Of a stretch of DNA of 15,264 bases, positions 1-9,289 are shown in pieces. The translations under genes and the position numbers were made by a program. Numbering within the stretch: the stretch's first letter is position 1; each line of letters starts with the position of its first letter. Below the pieces are notes generated by a model. That model was not told the origin of the DNA, searched no databases, and saw nothing but the letters and a program-made list of their open reading frames with translations. The DNA comes from Entophlyctis helioformis (Eukaryota > Chytridiomycota > Chytridiomycetes > Chytridiales > Chytriomycetaceae), in assembly GCA_025526915.1 (NCBI GenBank), contig JAHLKH010000392.1, positions 1 to 15,264 of the forward strand, in the 5' to 3' direction.

Positions 1-31
1 GCCCCCGTGGCGCACTTGGACCAGCACTCGC

Positions 32-2674
32 ATGCGTCGCCTTCTCTTGCTCCCTCCACTGCGGCTCGTCTGCTCCTGTGCCCATGGACGGCTTCCATCT
101 GCGCTGGTCGTCGCCCGCTCCCCCGCTCCATCCCCAACATCCCCAGCAATCTCACCAGTCCCTTCAACAGCAGCACCCACAACAACCCCAACAACACCCA
201 CAACAACACCCACAGCAGCAGCAGCAGCGCCTGCCGTCTTGGCCCCTCTCGGCCCTCGGCCACAAGCCGCCCGTCCTGCTGCCGCATCAGACCCGCGGCC
301 CCGCCCCCGCTGGCCCCGCTGGCCCTGCTGCTCCAACGCCCGTCGCGGATCGGCAGGCTGCGTGCGAATCGGCAATGCGATCGCCGATCGGCACGTCCAT
401 GCCCCCAACAATCCCTGCGCAACGCTCGGCAAAGGGCCCTGCGTCCGCTCCCGGCGACCAGCCCACCACTGCCCACACTGCCCACCCGCCCATGCCCGCT
501 CGCACCGCCCGCCTGCTCAGACGCCGCGCTCGCACATGCGCTCCGGCAACACCAGCAGCACCGACGGCTCCTCCTCCAACAAAGGCAGTCGCGCGAGTGG
601 ATCCGCCAGTGGCTCTGCAAGTGGCTCTACAAGCGGCTCCAGCACTAAGCACGGCAACGTGAGCAACGGCAGCACGACCGGAAACAACAGCCGCGATCGC
701 GACGACTCGGACTCGAACGGCTCGGGCTCGGGCTCTCGCGGCTCGGGTTCTGGCTCTGGCTCTGGCTCCGGCTCTGGCTCCGGCTCCGGCTCTGGCTCTG
801 GCTCTGGCTCTAGTCGCGCTGTTGCGTCCACGAGCACCGCAAAGAACTCGAATGCCGACGACTCGGACGGAAACGACGGCGCCCAGAACCTGCACTACGA
901 CCAAAACGATCGCCACTTCCACCACCACTACCGCCGCAGCACGGCGGCCCCCGTCGCCATTGCCAGCGCTCCTGCCACCAACGGCACTGCAAGTGCACAG
1001 CAAGTACAGATGCAGCTGCAGGTGCAGAGCCAGACGCAGCACATGGCCCAGACCCAGACACAGCACATGGCACAGGCGCAGGCCCGTCGCTCGTCAATGT
1101 CCGCCTCACATGCACACACGCACTCTCACGCCGCAGACACCACGTCGCCGTCGCAGATCTCGCCGTTTGGCGAGCAGCAGCGGCCCATGTACCGCTTCGA
1201 GGCCCGCTGCTCGGCCCACCGCGTGCCGCCGCGCCACGAGCGCCAGGTCGGCCCGTGGGCTGCGATGCCACGCGAGCCCATGCCGCCGCACGACCCGTAC
1301 CGCACGGCGATGCCCTTTTACAACCACCACCTGCCCACCGGCCCGCCGCCGACGCAGCAGTTGCCGTCGCCGCAAGACGCCTCGTTCAAGCAACAGCAAC
1401 AACAACAGCCACAACAGCAAGTCTATGTCCAGCAGCAGCAACAACAACAACAACAACAACAACAACAGCAGCAGCAGTTTGTGCCCGCATATGTCCACGC
1501 ATACCCCCAGCCGCCAAACGCGTATCCGTCCCACGCCACGTCCACACACGCCGCTCGCTCCACATCCGCCCCTGATGCTGTCTCTGTGGCTGCGTCTGCA
1601 CCTGACGCCCCCCAGCAGACGATCGCCTACTCGCTGCCACACGCGGCGTACCCCGTGCCCCAGCCCATGCAGGCGATGCCGTATCCGTACCCTGGCTACG
1701 CGAGCGCCGTGTACGGCCAGATGCCGCCGTCGGCCATGTCATACCCGCCGTCCAGCGCCCCGCCCCATCTCGCTGCGGCCGGCATCATGTACGTGTATCC
1801 GCACCATCCCATGGGCAGCCATCCGTCGCATGTGCACCAGGTCATGTACCCGCCGCAACCACAGCAACTACAACCACAGCAACCGCAGCAACTACAGGCA
1901 CAATCGCAACAACCACAACCACAACAGCAAGTACAACAGCAAGCGCCTGCCCATCCGGGCTACCTCCATCCCGGCCTCTACCAAGCCCACCCGCACGCCC
2001 ACCAGATGGCCCACACCCTTGCGCACCCCGCCGCAGCAGCAGCCATGGCCTCCCACGCGCATCTCGTTCCGCGTCTGCACCCGGTCCCGAAAAAGTACGA
2101 GTGTCTCGAGTGCAGCAAGCGCTTCTCGCGGCCATCGTCGCTGCGCACCCACATGCACTCGCACACGGGCGAGAAGCCGTTCCTGTGCCCGATCCCCGAG
2201 TGCGGCCGCAAGTTTTCTGTCCTGAGCAACATGCGCCGCCACATGCGCAACTGCGAGGCACGCACTGGCGAGCACGGCATCACCGGCGATATCTTGGCCG
2301 ACACGGCCGACCTGCATCTTATGGACGGCAGCATAGGCGGTGGCACCATTGGCGGCGGCAAACTCGTTGTCGACGCGGCCGGCGACGGCATGCTCTCTGA
2401 CCACGACGGTCTGTCGGCATCGAGCCACAGCGTTGATGGCGACCATGACCATGTCGACCATGCCGAGCACGTCAGCCATGTCGAGCCTTGTGGCGGCAGC
2501 CTCGGCTATGGACTCGCTTATGGCGACCATCTGGACGTGCACCAGCGCGTGGTGCCCATGACCGTGCGCGACGGCGATGGCGATGTGCGCATGGATGCCG
2601 CCGAGCCCGTTGGCAGCCGAAGCGACGCCGCAGCAGCCACCATGATGATGATCTCGTCCGGCGCGTCTGCATGA
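32..2674 (+). CDS. C2H2 zinc-finger protein, probable transcription factor, low-complexity N-terminus
   Basis: Single open frame of 880 residues from the ATG at 32 to TGA at 2672-2674. About residues 689-741 form two linked zinc fingers. Finger 1 is C691-x2-C694-x12-H707-x3-H711, followed by the standard linker TGEKPF. Finger 2 is C719-x4-C724-x12-H737-x3-C741, so its last ligand is Cys rather than His. The helix residues (RPSSLRTH and SVLSNMRRH) resemble a common fungal DNA-binding finger pair, which suggests sequence-specific DNA binding in the nucleus. The rest is low complexity: a Gly-Ser run at about 230-260, His/Gln/Pro-rich stretches, a 16-residue polyglutamine tract at about 467-482 and a Gly/Asp/His-rich tail ending [10 protein letters not shown]. 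The frame is open to the window edge, and another frame (ATG at 78 or 84) encodes a Gln/Pro-rich peptide, so the true start or a 5' intron is unresolved. Target genes cannot be told from sequence. Confidence 0.8.
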   Translation: MRRLLLLPPLRLVCSCAHGRLPSALVVARSPAPSPTSPAISPVPSTAAPTTTPTTPTTTPTAAAAAPAVLAPLGPRPQAARPAAASDPRPRPRWPRWPCCSNARRGSAGCVRIGNAIADRHVHAPNNPCATLGKGPCVRSRRPAHHCPHCPPAHARSHRPPAQTPRSHMRSGNTSSTDGSSSNKGSRASGSASGSASGSTSGSSTKHGNVSNGSTTGNNSRDRDDSDSNGSGSGSRGSGSGSGSGSGSGSGSGSGSGSGSSRAVASTSTAKNSNADDSDGNDGAQNLHYDQNDRHFHHHYRRSTAAPVAIASAPATNGTASAQQVQMQLQVQSQTQHMAQTQTQHMAQAQARRSSMSASHAHTHSHAADTTSPSQISPFGEQQRPMYRFEARCSAHRVPPRHERQVGPWAAMPREPMPPHDPYRTAMPFYNHHLPTGPPPTQQLPSPQDASFKQQQQQQPQQQVYVQQQQQQQQQQQQQQQQFVPAYVHAYPQPPNAYPSHATSTHAARSTSAPDAVSVAASAPDAPQQTIAYSLPHAAYPVPQPMQAMPYPYPGYASAVYGQMPPSAMSYPPSSAPPHLAAAGIMYVYPHHPMGSHPSHVHQVMYPPQPQQLQPQQPQQLQAQSQQPQPQQQVQQQAPAHPGYLHPGLYQAHPHAHQMAHTLAHPAAAAAMASHAHLVPRLHPVPKKYECLECSKRFSRPSSLRTHMHSHTGEKPFLCPIPECGRKFSVLSNMRRHMRNCEARTGEHGITGDILADTADLHLMDGSIGGGTIGGGKLVVDAAGDGMLSDHDGLSASSHSVDGDHDHVDHAEHVSHVEPCGGSLGYGLAYGDHLDVHQRVVPMTVRDGDGDVRMDAAEPVGSRSDAAAATMMMISSGASA
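718..811. repeat. GGCTCN hexanucleotide repeat coding for Gly-Ser
   Basis: About fifteen imperfect copies of a six-base unit (GGCTCT, GGCTCC, GGCTCG) lie inside the zinc-finger gene and encode an alternating Gly-Ser linker. Differences between copies fall at the third codon position, as expected of a coding minisatellite. The opposite strand reads Glu-Pro in one frame, which creates a spurious antisense open frame. Confidence 0.85.
1430..1477 (+). repeat. CAG/CAA polyglutamine tract (16 codons)
   Basis: Sixteen consecutive Gln codons mix CAG and CAA, with CAG at both ends and CAA in the middle. The tract lies in the disordered part of the zinc-finger protein, where Gln-rich segments often act in transcriptional activation. 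Interruption by CAA usually lowers repeat instability. Confidence 0.9.
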
Positions 2675-2698
2675 CCACTGTGCATTCTTCTTTTCTTC

Positions 2699-2704
2699 AA
2701 TATA
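2699..2704 (+). terminator. possible polyadenylation signal (AATATA)
   Basis: An AATATA hexamer in a T-rich stretch 25 bases after the zinc-finger stop codon. It is a one-base variant of AATAAA and the only such element in the 130-bp gap between convergent genes 1 and 2. Confidence 0.4.
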
Positions 2705-2802
2705 TTTTTGAGGGTGTGCCATACCAAGCCCCGCATTGCATCCATCTGAGCGAGTCTTGTCTCTGTTGTGAAGCAGCATTGCACTAGCACCAGCCAGCAG
2801 CC

Positions 2803-2809
2803 CTTTATT
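2803..2809 (-). terminator. AATAAA polyadenylation signal overlapping the stop codon of the WD40 gene
   Basis: On the minus strand the last codons are GCG CCG GAA TAA followed by AGG, so the hexamer AATAAA (2804-2809) contains the TAA stop (2805-2807). If used, the 3' UTR would be only a few tens of bases, in keeping with the 130-bp gap to the convergent gene. Confidence 0.45.
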
Positions 2810-5800
2810 CCGGCGCACCAACCCGCACGCGGCCAGCCGCCACGGTCGGATACGAGATATGGCTATACAGTCTGCCCGCACGACAGGCGTCCACGAACCG
2901 ACACGCAGCCATCTGAGGATCATCCAGGCTGTACACTGTGATTTCAGACGTCTCGGTCGCCACCGCCATCGTGCCGCCGTCGTCCGACAGCGCAATCTCC
3001 TGCACGCTGCCGTCATGGTCATCGAGCACCAGCCGCGGAGCCACCGCGTCGCCCGCGGTGCCCAGGCGGATATCCCACACGCGCACGCAGCCGTCCGTGC
3101 CGCCCGTCAGCAGCAGCCCGTTGGCCATCCACCGCGCCGTCGACTGCGAGTGCGACAGGCCCAGTAAATGCGGCTTGTGCTTGAGCGTCTGCAGCGCGTG
3201 CTTGGGGAAGCGCAGGTCGACGAGCTCGACCATGGATTCCGACACGTCGCGCTTGTCTGCCGCGTGTTTGGTGCCGGCCCGTTTCTCCCACGAGCCGCCG
3301 ACTGCAATGTACCTGCCGCACGGGCTGCGCGCATGTGCGTCCAAGGTCGGGTGAGTTTGGTCGAATGGGGGGACAGCAGAGGACAGCGGAGACAGCGGAA
3401 TGGAGGGTTGGGGGCGGTGACGCGGCAGACGGGCTCTGTACCTGAACGTCAGCGACTCGTGCGACTCGATCGTTGTGCGGACCCTGCTCGTCAGCCGCTT
3501 GGACCGCAGATCAAAGAACCGGAGCGCTCGGTCGGACTCGGTGGTCTGGGCCGCCACGTCGTTGTTGATCCCCGTGCCATCTACACCCACCACCATCATG
3601 CCGACTGCACGACTCTTGGGTCAGCTCCACTTTGCAGGCAGGCGGGCAGGCAGGCAGGCCGCAGGCAGGAATCCAGTCGAGGGCACTTGCATTCGTCAGA
3701 CAACAGGATACTCGACGCCGCGTTGGTGCCCAAACTGTACTGCTCTACAGGTTCATACGGATGATTATAGTCCCACATCTTGACCTGCGTGTGATCAAGT
3801 GCCAAGCGGTCAGCTTTCGCGCCACGTGCATGCGCTCCACACGCTGCTTACATAGCCTTCAAGTCCGTCGGTAAAACACGGCTGCTCGTAGCCAGCAAAC
3901 AGCCTTCCCTGGTGCCGCCCACTGCCCGGCAGGATCGTCGAAATAATGCGGTACTGGGCTATCCTGTGACAGCAACAGTCAGCCGCTGTCCAACACACAC
4001 ACACACACACACACATACACGCTCGCGCAGACACAGCCACACACGTTTTCTCGTCCTTGGTCCGGAAGATGGATTTGCCGCGTGGGCCACTGGGAGACCC
4101 CGGCTGCCTCCATACGTACAGACCGCCGTCCTGGCTGCCTGCAGCAAGAACATCCACGTGCGCGTCATACGCCAGCTGCGACACGCCGACTTTGCGTTTC
4201 TGGTTCGGAAGTCCGACTGTAACGTGCCAGCCCAGCCCAGCCAGCCCATGTCAGTCAGCCATGCCCGCACAGCCCTCGCTGTCAACAGCACCGTCTGTGC
4301 ACACAACTCACGCGTCATGGCAGACAGCGTCACGGGGCTCGCCGCGGCATTGCCAAGCTCCCACCCGTAAATGTCATACGACTCGTTGGACGCGGTGTAG
4401 AACATGGTGTCGGACACAAACGCGTGGCTCTGGCAGGTGGCGTTCCGGTAGCCGCTGCCTGGCGGACTCCGCTCCACAAAATGCGCGTATCCGTCCATTG
4501 GCGCGTCGGGATGCTTGACCATCCGCACAATCTCTGCGCGTGTATGCATCCGTGTATGCAGTTGGAGGCCCAGTCGCCGTTAGTCAGGACTCCACGGGGC
4601 AACCATGCAAACCATGGCAGGCAGGCACTAACCACTTGATCCATCAGCCCATCCCTTGTATCCCGTGTCGCAGCACACCACACTGCCAGGCTGGTTGTAG
4701 ATGTCCGTCAGCGCGATATGCGTGGACACGAGCACGTTCGAGTGGGGTGCAAACCCGAGCCCAGTCGTCTCGCCGCTGCCCGCCTTGTACTTGAGCCGGC
4801 GACACCACCGTTTCATGAGCCGCAGGTCCATGACCTATCCATCGCATCATTGTTTAGCCGCCTGTCGCACTAGCCAGCCAGCCAGCCCTCCACACAGAGA
4901 CAGACGCATGCACGGCCATCCCACCTTTTGGATCTGGATGTGGTGGATCAGATCGCCAGCCGCAGCGCGCGCATGCACCAGCGCCGCAATACTGCGTTTC
5001 GGCGCAGCAGGAGCAACCGACTTGCTTCTGCTCTTGACGAGTGCAACACGCTTGCCCATGCTCTGCTCGTCAATGCCCGCGCCAGGCTGCATCTCGGCAA
5101 TCAGCGACTCGCTCGCCCACCAGTCGAGCCCGTGGATGCGGTTGAACATCTTTGTTGTCGCCTCTGCGTCGTCCTCTTGCTGCATGCGGCGCGTCTCACA
5201 GAAATGTAGTATCGCTGCTGTTAAGGGGCTGAGTGTCTGCCAACGCCACCATTCGCCACACAATCACATCACACCACGCCATCACAGCATGTGTTTTGTC
5301 AGTGCCGTGTCGTGTCGTGGTTGACCCACTCTCCACCGCCACATGTGCAGCGGCCTCACCTTGTCGGTCATGGCATTCGACGGCCCGGATAAAGAGCTAG
5401 GAGTCGTCGGACGCGATCGATGCCGTCTCGGCCTGCGACCCCTGATCCCATCATGGCAGTCGTCATCCAGACCACTCCCTTCGAAATCCATGGTTCGGCT
5501 GACAGCCGGCCTCGCCTCCAACACGCCACTCTGCGACCTCGTCCCTGCACGACCAAGTGCCGGCACGGTCGGCTCGGCAGGACGGGTATGGGTATGAGCC
5601 GGCTCTTGTTGCGCACTCCATGCCACCGTTCGCTCTGCTGATCCTTGGCTGGATGTGCTGCTGGACGATACGGATGGCGGCCGGCTGCTTCGGTCGTGCG
5701 GCGCGCGACTGTTAACCGAGTCCAGAAGACGCGATGGCGGCCGACTTTGCTCCACTTGCTCCACTTGCTCCACTTGCTCCACTTGCTCCACTTCGACTTC

Positions 5801-6838
5801 CACTTGCTCTTCCTCCACTTCTTCAACTTCCTTCGGCTGCTGCTGCTGTTCAGCGATCGGCAAGTCGTCCGAGTCCGAGTCCGAGCCCGAGTCCGAGTCC
5901 GATTCCGACGCCGAGATGGGCGAAGGCGACCGACTCAGCACAGATATGACCGGATCGATAGGCGCACCGGCAAACATGATGGTGGAATACAGTTCCGGCG
6001 TGGGCGGCGCCTCTCTGTTGTAGATCTCGTCGGTGCAGATGCTGAGCAGATCGTCCAGATCGTCGCCTCTGTCCATGTCGCCAGCTGCCCTGTCGTTGGC
6101 ATTGCCGCTCTTGTCAATGTCGTTGGCGGTGGTGGTGGTAAAGGAGGAGGAAGAGAGGCTTTGGTCATGGGGGACGGGGCCAGAGCCGGTCGGTGCGGGG
6201 TGGACAGCCTGGGCAGATCGGTTGCTCGACGCGAGTGCTTCGCGAAAGGCGGGCAGGTTGAGGGCGATACGAGACTGGATCGAGGCGGCTACAGGTGCAG
6301 GTGTAGGTGGCTTGGCAGGTGGCATGACTGGCGTCGGTGTCGGTGTCGGTGTGGCGAGTGCAACGGTAGTCGCAACGGCAGTCGCAGCAGCAGCAGTAGC
6401 AGCGGCGGCGGACTTTGGCGGCGTGGGCTCGTCGACGTCGGACGTCAGATCGATGAGCAGGGCCGAGTCCAAGGCTGGCGGCGGCCTGGACTCTTGGCTG
6501 CGATGCTTGCGTTTCAAGGGCGGCATCGTCTGCGATGAAAACGACAACGATGCAGTCGCAGCAACACCGACGGCGTCTTGCGTGTGTGGTTGCGTGCCGC
6601 CAGCGTGGCCAGCGTCGCTGTCGGCACCTGTCAGGTCGATGAGCGTGGTCGGCGTGTTGGCAAACAGGCCGGGCCGGTCGACGTCGATGGCGCTGCCAAC
6701 GCCGCTCTGTGTGCGGGGCCGCTTCGACGGCCGGTGGCGGTGCCGGTGCTGGACAAGCGTCTGCGGCTCGATGCCGCGTGGGTGGTCCGGCACGCCCTTG
6801 ACGACCACCAGCGGCAGCTCGCACTCGACGACCTCCAT
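2805..6838 (-). CDS. WD40-repeat protein with long disordered N-terminus and two SUMO-interaction-like motifs
   Basis: Nine-exon model of about 1095 aa; exons in transcript order: 6838-5360, 5236-4925, 4834-4633, 4533-4312, 4216-4045, 3963-3852, 3784-3687, 3612-3442, 3324-2805. All phases agree. Residues 1-493 are disordered and hold basic nuclear-signal-like patches (SKRPR near 40, LKRKHR near 110), two motifs LIDLT followed by acidic residues (66-70 and 128-132), an SD/GSD run and five VEQ repeats. The later exons give beta-propeller blades with typical ends (GGLYVW, GYVKMWDY, RALRFFDLRS, GCVRVWDI, EITVYSL) and the blade opening LTFSPCGRYIAVGG. I do not recognise the orthologue. A nuclear adaptor that binds SUMOylated partners is an inference from the motifs. 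The start at 6838 was chosen because the region before it is AT-richer and carries the poly(A) signal of the next gene; two in-frame ATGs upstream are possible. Confidence 0.75.
3635..3668. repeat. (CAGG) tetranucleotide repeat in an intron
   Basis: Imperfect CAGG/CAGGC units fill the middle of the 74-nt intron 3613-3686 of the WD40 gene. Its splice sites on the minus strand are CAA|GTGCCC and CCAAGAG|TCG. Confidence 0.7.
3993..4015. repeat. (CA)n microsatellite in an intron
   Basis: About eleven CA dinucleotides inside the 81-nt intron 3964-4044 of the WD40 gene. On the transcribed strand this is a GT/TG run directly after the donor, between AAAAC|GTGTGT and TCACAG|GATAGC. Such a run offers several alternative GT donors. 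Confidence 0.85.
5747..5791. repeat. Five perfect copies of a 9-bp unit coding for Val-Glu-Gln
   Basis: The unit TTGCTCCAC is repeated five times without a mismatch. On the minus strand it encodes (VEQ)5 in the disordered N-terminal part of the WD40 protein, next to a Glu/Val-rich stretch. Absence of synonymous changes suggests recent expansion or slippage. Confidence 0.9.
5866..5914. repeat. GAGTCC hexanucleotide repeat coding for Ser-Asp
   Basis: Imperfect copies of a six-base unit; on the minus strand they encode ESDSDSGSDSDSDD, an acidic serine run of the type phosphorylated by casein kinase 2. It follows a Ser-Pro-Ser-Pro stretch in the disordered part of the WD40 protein. Confidence 0.85.
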
Positions 6839-7130
6839 GCCGCTCGCTCGCTCGCTCTCGTGGTGGCTCGCCTGGCGTTGCCGCTTTACGTTCCGCTCGA
6901 TTGGCGCTAGTCGAGCCGGCGGAATGTAAAGTGAAAACGATTTATTCCAGTTCCACGGCAGGTCCGCGATGCTCCTTGGCCGCATCGGCAACGCTCGCAT
7001 GCGTCCCTCTGCAGCCCCTCTGCGGCCCTCACCGCCGATCGGGCGAGTCTTCGGACACGCTGTCGAGGATCCAGTCAGCCAGTCAGTCACGCAATCCGGA
7101 TGGATTGGTGGATGCATGGCAGCCAGCCAC
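6839..7130. other. Intergenic region between the WD40 and PP2C genes
   Basis: A 292-bp gap between two tandem minus-strand genes. It must hold the 3' UTR of the phosphatase gene and the promoter of the WD40 gene. Around 6920-6950 it is clearly AT-richer than its surroundings and includes an AATAAA hexamer on the minus strand. The WD40 reading frame stays open through it, so an N-terminal extension cannot be ruled out. No TATA-like box was convincing. Confidence 0.55.
6941..6946 (-). terminator. AATAAA polyadenylation signal, probably of the PP2C gene
   Basis: Exact AATAAA on the minus strand, 185 bases past the phosphatase stop codon at 7131 and about 100 bases before the WD40 start codon. 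It is followed by a T-rich stretch. It is the only exact signal in this gap. Confidence 0.5.
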
Positions 7131-9289
7131 TCACCGCACAATGCCAACAAGCACAGTCACGTCGTCCATCTTGCCGCCCTGGTAGTAAAAGCCCTCCTGG
7201 ATCGCCCGCGTCTGGAATGGGCTCGACGCAAACCGCGAGTCCTCGGCAACCTCGCGTGCCCTGAACAGCAACGCGTCCGTCATGGCCTGCGGGTCCGACA
7301 GCTCTGGCCGCGCCAGGTTGGTGTGATGCCCCACAATGTCCACAATGTCCTCGTCAAAGACATTGTCAAACAGCCCGTCGGTGCCCAGCACCACAATGTC
7401 GCCTTCTTGCACCTTGATCTTGAACAGCTGCGCGTCCGCCGGCGTGTCCTTGCTGATCGTGCCCAGCTGGAACGGGAAGTTGAACGAGTGCTGCTGCTCT
7501 TCGTTGCGGAAGATGGCTTCGCGCTGCCGGATCACCATGATGCCACAGTCGCCAATGTTGGCCACCCGGAGCTCGTCATCCTGTCCTCGGAACGCGTGTC
7601 AGATCGTCGCTCTCGTACTCTCCCGCACTCTCTCCAATCCCATGGCTGGCCAAGCGTGCCACGTCAGCCCCCACTCACCCGCAAGACGACAATCAGCGCC
7701 GTGGTCGACCCAAGGAACTTTTCCGTGACAGCCTCGTCGTTGACCTGCAAGTACGACCGTGCCAACACGTCCTTGGGCGACACCGAGTAGTAGTCGTCCA
7801 CCGTGTAGTCGATGTTGGCAATGTCGTCATACTTTTCAAACTCGACCTGCGAATAGTGCATGAGCTTGAGAGAGTACAGAGCCGGGTTGGCGCCTGGTGC
7901 ATCATCGGAAGCACACGGTAATCGCCACCAGCAGTGGGGCGTGTCAGTCAGCTGCCGCATGCTGCATACACGGACATATGCACACGCCATGCACACGCCA
8001 TGACATGCCATGCCGGCCATGTCTAGGCGCAAGTGGTCGCGTCTCACCTGGAACCTCGGCCCATCCGCCCACGCCGTCAGCCACTCCCATGGCATCGTGA
8101 CGGCTAAAGTAGGCGTCCTCGCCGGCCTGCATCGAAAGATACGCCGAGCCTGGCGGCGGCGTCTTGTTTGTGACGATGCTGCTGTTCTTGGCCTTGCCGC
8201 TGGCTGCAGACGTGAACTGGAACGCCTTTCGTAGTTGGCCGCTCGACTGGCCACGCAGATCCACCACCAAGGTTGCGTGCGCGTGTGCCAGGCGGACAGG
8301 CAGGCAGGCAGCAGAGTCAGACCAAGGAATGCCTTCCCGGGTCAGTGCAGCCACGCAGCCACGCATCGGCGCACCTTTTCCAGCACATCAAAGATGCTGC
8401 CATTGCGCACCGCTGGCCGATCGGGCGATGCCGTGGGTGTCTGCGGCTCGGCCGGACGCAGGCATCTCGGCGCCGTCGAGAAGGCGGCCGTTGTCGCAGA
8501 CGAGATCGGCGCCTGCGGACAGAACCTGAACGCATTGAAGCTTTTCAGGATCGAATGCGGCGGCCGGGACAGCCTCGATAGTGCGCCTGCTCCTGCTGCC
8601 CGCCGAGCGTCCGTCTCGGGCGGCCTGTGTGTGGATGGCAAGGCGACGGGCCGGCCAAAATAGCCGGCCGGCCATTGCGCTTGGGTGCCGGATGCCGTCG
8701 ACGGTAGCCGTTGGTGCTGCTGCTGCTGCTGGTGCGTGTGGTGGTATGATGGCTGCACCCGGCTGGCGCAGGCAGCGAGTGAACTGCTGCTTGTGCTTGT
8801 GCTGGACGTGCTTGCTCTGGACGTGCTCGAGCTGGACGTGCTGGACAGAGCAAGTGCAGCAGCGAGAGCTTCAGCGATGAATGGGGCAGATGCGAGCAGC
8901 GGCGAGGGCTGCTGACGGGCATGTGAACGGGGGTGGTGACGGGACTGGACAAGGCGGGTATGCAGCACGGATGAGGGGGCGGTGGGTCTTATTATGGGCA
9001 GGTCGGCGCTCGCAGACAGGGCAGGCGGCGGCGGCAGCTGTGGTGGTGGTGGTTGCCCTTGTGGTTGTTGCTGTGGTGGTGCTGATGGTGGTGCTGATGG
9101 TGGTGCTGATGGCGGCGAGATGCTTGCGGCGGCGGGCGTGGGGCTGCCGGCCAGGAGGCAGGCAGAGGGGCGCTGCGGGGCGGCGGGCGACGGGGGCGGG
9201 GCGGCGGGGCGGGCGCTGCGTGAGCGGGCGGCAGCGCTGCTGCAGACGCTGCGTCTTGCCTCGTTGGTGCGTCGAGCAGCGCGAAACAT
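7131..9289 (-). CDS. PTC7: Mitochondrial protein phosphatase of the PP2C family, Ptc7/PPTC7 type
   Basis: Four exons (9289-8375, 8246-8048, 7893-7679, 7580-7131) give 592 aa with consistent phases. Metal-binding motifs of PPM phosphatases are present: GEDAYF (347-352), GVADGVGG (359-366), a GSTTA segment, ANIGDCG, GTDGLFDN (about 509-516) and the terminal GGKMDDVTVL with paired Asp near 582. The EEQQHSFNFPFQL segment is characteristic of the Ptc7 branch. The known role of this branch is Mn/Mg-dependent Ser/Thr dephosphorylation in mitochondria, acting on coenzyme Q biosynthesis and mitochondrial content. The start [13 protein letters not shown] is Arg-rich with a single acidic residue, fitting a mitochondrial targeting sequence, and exon 1 has no other Met. 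Residues 30-300 are an unusually long Ala/Pro/Ser/Gln-rich insert before the catalytic domain. The acceptor of intron 1 could also lie 33 bases downstream (CAG|TTC), also in phase 0. Confidence 0.88.

Noticed and set aside
517..837. Minus-strand open frame rich in Glu-Pro repeats
   Set aside because: It is the antisense reading of the Gly-Ser hexamer repeat in the zinc-finger gene, with no domain or splice support.
1106..1642. Minus-strand poly-Leu stretch resembling a membrane segment
   Set aside because: It is the complement of the CAG/CAA polyglutamine tract read in another frame.
3635..3668. Regularly spaced repeats considered as a CRISPR array
   Set aside because: Units are contiguous four-base motifs without spacers, in a eukaryotic intron.
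3993..4015. CA repeat considered as a Z-DNA regulatory element or recombination site
   Set aside because: It sits inside a short intron with well-placed splice sites, so a simple microsatellite explains it. No other evidence.
5645..6538. Plus-strand 297-residue open frame rich in Leu, Arg and Gly
   Set aside because: It lies wholly antisense to exon 1 of the WD40 gene. Composition follows from the repeats and GC content, with no recognisable domain.
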